Below, piece after piece: positions 59,776 through 64,000 of a DNA stretch of 64,000 nucleotides (positions within the stretch are counted from its first letter, which is position 1; each line of letters opens with the position of its first letter). The position numbers were made by a program, and so were the translations under genes. The stretch covers positions 84,787,389 through 84,851,388 of the forward strand of contig CM069435.1 of NCBI GenBank assembly GCA_035610365.1, given 5' to 3'. The notes under the pieces were generated by a model, which saw only the letters and a list, made by a program, of their open reading frames with translations, ran no database searches and was not told the origin of the DNA. This DNA is from Aquatica leii. Its lineage: Eukaryota > Arthropoda > Insecta > Coleoptera > Lampyridae.

Positions 59776-60392
59776 CGTGACTTCTCTTCCTCGAGTTACT
59801 TGTTCGCGCAATACACGTCGCACTATTTCTTCGATGCTTTCCTGTGTTTGCGCAGGTATTTCTTCTGCACAGCGGAACTGATGGCTGCCTTGCTGGGACG
59901 CCCGTTTCTCCGCCTCAAATTCTAAGCGTTAATTTGTCATCCAATGTCTTAGACCAAGCTAACCGTAGAGTTTGCTGCGTTTCGCAGTCTCGGAGGCCGT
60001 CTACAAAAGTTTGAATAGTCAATCGGTCCAGGAAGATGTCTGGTGCTGTAGGATACGCAAGCCGTGTCAATCTGACAAGGTCAGCCTCGAACTCTTGAAG
60101 ACTTTCCGCAGCTTTATGAACACGACATTTTATTTGGGCTTAGTGCACTTGTTCAATGTGAACATTTCCATGTCTCATTTCTAAACGTGAAATTAAGAGT
60201 GCTTCTCCACGCGAGGTCACTATTAAAAACGTCACTTTTTGCTTGTTGCTCTAACCATTAGCTGTAGCTGCGGCTTTAAACTGCTTGCAGTATATTAACC
60301 AAAGAGTTTCCTACAATTACTTGTATTTCTTCCTCAATAGTCTTTATTTGATTTTGAATGCTCGTTCGTATTTCTTATTTTAGAATTTTCCT

Positions 60393-60599
60393 TCATTTTC
60401 TGAAAATGTTCGGACAGTTTTTTTCCATTTTTTTAGAATTTTCTTCCATGTTCTGAAAATTTTCGGACAGTTTTTCTTCCATTTTTCTTGAATCTTCGAA
60501 CGGTTTTTCTTTCATATTTTTATTTATCGATCCTCGACTATTTCTTATTGATTCGAGAAATTCAAATAGTTTCGCATCCATTTTCATTTTAAAATGCAA
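60393..60599 (-). pseudogene. Gag N-terminus of gypsy copy B
   Basis: A 68-codon frame starts MHFKMKMDAKLFEFLESIRN and contains repeated KMEE.L.ENFQNMEEN-type heptad-like units, a charged coiled coil seen at the Gag start in this gypsy group. Gag then continues in other frames. Confidence 0.6.
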
Positions 60600-60743
60600 T
60601 TATTATTAAATGATTAAATAATATGCACTGAGTTACTGAAATAAGTTTGTAAACACAAACGAAGCACGAACTAATGACATGTTTACCCAATATTTATATT
60701 ACGGGAGCGATATTAAATTACTTATACTTACACATTAAAACTG

Positions 60744-60763
60744 CGACCTCGCACGTGAAGCCA
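60744..60763 (-). other. Candidate primer-binding site of gypsy copy B
   Basis: One base inside the 5' LTR (minus sense), TGGCTTCACGTGCGAGGTCG begins with TGG, as expected for pairing with the CCA end of a tRNA. The tRNA was not identified. Confidence 0.5.
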
Positions 60764-60764
60764 C

Positions 60765-61205
60765 TGTAACGATTTTTAAAACTAATTTATTTAAAAACTA
60801 AATATTTACACGATTTAATTTAACTACTTTTAACTAATACTAATAAAATGCATGGTATTTAAGAAAAACACATTCATTTATATATAACTATCACTCAAAA
60901 AATAATAAAAATAAACTTCTGTTTATCTAAAGCGGTATTTGTTTATATTCAAAACACGTACACTTACAACGCCCGGTTTATTTTTAACTAGCACGTGCAC
61001 TTTATTTATTTATCTTAGCACACACGTTAATTGCTTATTTATTTAAACTGATAAAGTCTTCTTAACATTTCTTCCAGCTCAATTTGATAACTAACCTCAG
61101 CTTTCTTTGAATACTTTTCATATATATTTCTGTTATTTGCGTCGAGAATGTTCCACATCTTCCGGTTTTTGTCTCGAAGTTGACAACTACTTCGGGAACG
61201 TTTCA
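60765..61205 (-). repeat. 5' LTR of gypsy copy B
   Basis: It starts TGTAACGATTTTTAAAAC (+ sense) and is shared with 57058-57215; related blocks occur at 7840-8107. The outer end near 61205 is approximate because no target duplication was found. Confidence 0.7.
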
Positions 61206-63214
61206 ATATCTATCTAAAGAATACATAAGAACAATTTTTTTTTGTGTTAAAACTTGATTCTATAATGACAGCTTGATGAGGTAAGTAATGTGACCAAAAA
61301 TCGTTTTCCTTTAAATTAACATTTCTTTGATCAATCATTCATTGCATCATTGTACTGCTAAAGCATGGTTAAAGTTTTCTGATAGTTAAAAATAATCTTA
61401 TTTTATACATATCTTTACTTCTTGATAACAATTTATGCGTAGGATTACAAACACCAATTGTCTTTAAATTGTATAACTCTGATAATTACGCATTATCGAA
61501 AAATCTTAAATAATAGTAAATGTCACAGTTACAGCACAAAAATCAAGTACTGTTCCTACTATGACTCTTCTAATTTAATATTTACAGTTACAGATCGACT
61601 ATTCAAACTTACAATTTTTCCCTTTGACATTACTTTTAACATCCGATGGAATAATACTTGTATTTTTGAACGTATTTGATGGAAGCCTACTTTGAAGACT
61701 AAAAACGACATCACAAGAAAAGCATGCAAAGTGTTAAACGTCAACCTTTTAAATGTTTTTAATTAACTGTCAAGTTATAACACCTGTACACATTTTTGAT
61801 TAAAGACTACGGCACCAAAGAGTCTTTTTCTTCTCCTTGTGGTACTAATCCGTGAAGAATATTATTATAGCAAAACGTACCTTGTCCACTCCAGTGCAGA
61901 AAGAGCTCATTAATGTTGCACTAAACACAATGTCATTCTTCTTCTGAGCATTTTACTGTCTTCCACTTTGTTCTGTAGGAGCAGTTGCAGTTGTGACCGA
62001 AACATTATAATTTGTGGGTTATTACCAAGAAAAGCAATTCATTTGTTTATCTATTATTTTAAGACAATATTATTGGTGTGGTGATTTGTCCATGAAATCC
62101 TCAAAATACGTTGGTACAACCATATTTCAAACGTTCTAAGCTAGTTACAAAAAAACCTCAGAGTCTGATGTCCTGACTTGCTCTATTATGTATTTGATTT
62201 CTAGAATTTCTAAAAAAGAAGATATTTTTGTACTCTTTCTATTTGTTATTAAACGTGAGTCAATCAGGGCGAATGTTGTTGTTCTTTGACAGTATCACAT
62301 ATTTTATTTAACTTTGTTAACATTATTCTAGATTGTCTCAGCAATGTGGTGTTTAACTCTATTTTGATTTTAACGCTTGTGATGCGTAACTGTTAAGTAA
62401 ATTATACTCTTTATTGCCTTCAACGAATTTTATCCTATATTTTTACGTTCGGGTCACACCGCCTACTCCGTAACTCAAACGTTAGTTTCTTGCGAAAGAG
62501 TCTAGCGCTCGTTTTTACTTAATTACGTATGCCACTTCTGTCCCCTTATGGCTACAAGCATATTTTTTTAAACTGTAGCCCGGCACATACTGCGAATGAC
62601 TAAATGTGTCAATTTTCGGGTATGTAATAATGTAATATAAACATTTTAAGAACATTTTATATCAGATTAGTACAAACCGGCTAAATAATGCGTCATTAAA
62701 AATCACACAAAACATTAAATTTCGATTTTGATGCAATTGTTTATATTATAGTTTGGTATCAAGATTTCCAATGTATCTTAACTTCATTTCCAAACCAAGA
62801 TAACAAAATTGCACCAATACAATTCTAACATGATTTCAATCAAACGAGAAAACTCCGTGAGAACGCTACATTAAGCCCCAGAATTGTTTGCGTCGATTGC
62901 ATCCGCGTTCTCGAAAATCAAACGTAAAATTTAATTGCGGTTGGCCTTTTGACGTTTTTAATTTAGATATTCGAACTCGCTTTTAATTTGCATAATTTTC
63001 TTATATTAGAAAAGCGCAAACAATTACAGCAGATGTGGTATCATACTTATCTACAGGCATTTCGTGTACAACAACAATAAAATAGCACGCACTAAGAAAA
63101 ATCGTTTGTCAAATTAAGCGCTCGAAAGAAGTTTCATTAATCTTAATTAGTGTTTACGATTCGATCGGTTTATTTTATGGCAAGTGCTCAACCTCGCTCT
63201 TTTTTGGTTTTCAG
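61206..63214. other. Intronic sequence, no gene
   Basis: Mixed AT-rich sequence. Frames at 61458-61679 and 61559-61744 have no recognisable content. Acceptor TTTTTGGTTTTCAG ends at 63214. Confidence 0.45.
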
Positions 63215-63430
63215 GTCGAATTGGAAGGACTTACCGGTGAGATACGTTTCAGCGACGATGGTAGAAGACAGAATTACACACTTCATGTTGTTGAAATGAC
63301 TGTTAACAGTGCAATGGTAAAAGTGGCCGAATGGAGCGATCAGAGCGGATTTACTCCAGTTGCTGCCAAATATGTCAGACCCTCGTCACATATCGAACGA
63401 AATCGCACTTACATTGTCACAACGATTGTA
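63215..63430 (+). CDS. GluRIA: GluRIA-type receptor, exon E (linker and start of ligand-binding S1)
   Basis: A 216-bp exon, phase 0 at both sides, encoding 72 residues: VELEGLTGEIRFSDDGRRQN, YTLHVVEMTVNSAMVKVAEW and RNTYIVTTIV-type text at the end (RNRTYIVTTIV). This joins the amino-terminal domain to the first strand of the glutamate-binding domain. The donor is GTTAGT at 63431, chosen over GTAGTT four bases earlier because only the former keeps V|EEPYIM in frame. NYT is a possible glycosylation site. Confidence 0.95.

Positions 63431-64000
<570 letters not shown>

Larger units (their letters stand above)
57058..61205 (-). mobile_element. Gypsy element copy B, antisense, LTRs partly preserved
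   Basis: Both ends carry the same LTR sequence starting TGTAACGA on the + strand. Minus-strand order from the right: 5' LTR (60765-61205), primer-binding site, Gag (60599 to about 59735, with a CCHC knuckle), protease region, the protease-RT spacer (59428-59096, VTLAGRTESVI, NFREGYIRAIEPIEGDL), the RT N-terminus (59144-58896, GDARPIRQHPRRLPLAKRDE), a large deletion of RT/RNase H, integrase (58870-58290) and a 3' part to 57225. Compared with family lengths, much of RT is gone. It is the fullest copy of the family also present at 1-700 and 48.7-52.9 kb. Confidence 0.9.

Overview
This is an AT-rich stretch of an insect nuclear genome. The order cannot be fixed from the window; the retroelement types fit Coleoptera, Hymenoptera or similar groups. 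Two things point to an insect: seven exons of an insect AMPA-type ionotropic glutamate receptor (GluRIA type), and a dense, decayed load of Ty3/gypsy, Penelope-like, LINE and DNA-transposon copies. There is no operon, CRISPR array or bacterial gene.

The host gene runs on the + strand from 7581 to beyond the window's right edge, and its first exon(s) lie to the left or were not recognised. The seven exons are 7581-7733, 33896-34153, 46295-46548, 55604-55957, 63215-63430, 63483-63603 and 63657-63751. They join in frame with GT/AG borders and encode about 484 residues: most of the amino-terminal domain and the start of the ligand-binding S1 lobe. The pore and S2 lobe lie further right. Four introns are 7-26 kb and the last two complete ones are only 52 and 53 bp.

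Layout. 1-700: decayed gypsy pol (+). 1871-2377: inverted-repeat element holding a tRNA-Asn-like gene. 2914-5717: element with short TIRs. 7.84-8.11 kb: LTR-like piece. 8.33-9.54 kb: Penelope-like element (PLE) with a GIY-YIG ORF, a 64-bp perfect inverted repeat and a hammerhead-ribozyme-like motif. 9.6-14 kb: degenerate repeat units. 15.2-17.7 kb: dead hAT-type transposon. 18.0-19.95 kb: second PLE. 22-28.6 kb: LINE pieces, including a Jockey/CR1-like LINE split by an 869-bp transposon with an 8-bp target duplication. 30.1-31.6 kb: antisense LINE tail and a gypsy integrase relic. 35-37.1 kb: A-rich LINE relic and third PLE. 37.8-41.7 kb: two LINEs in opposite orientation. 42.2-45.4 kb: 1175-bp fold-back element, an interspersed repeat and a Kolobok-like TTAA transposon. 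48.7-52.9 kb and 57.06-61.2 kb: two minus-strand copies of one gypsy family. The first carries a nested PLE fragment and a 652-bp MITE; the second keeps LTR pieces, a Gag zinc knuckle and part of integrase.

Only the receptor and perhaps the tRNA look like host genes. Every transposon ORF seen is broken by stops, frameshifts or deletions, except the GIY-YIG part of the first PLE. No clearly new functional system was found. The best second-look items are the tRNA inside an inverted-repeat element, the PLE ribozyme and fold-back structures, and several transposons whose ends can be read to the base.
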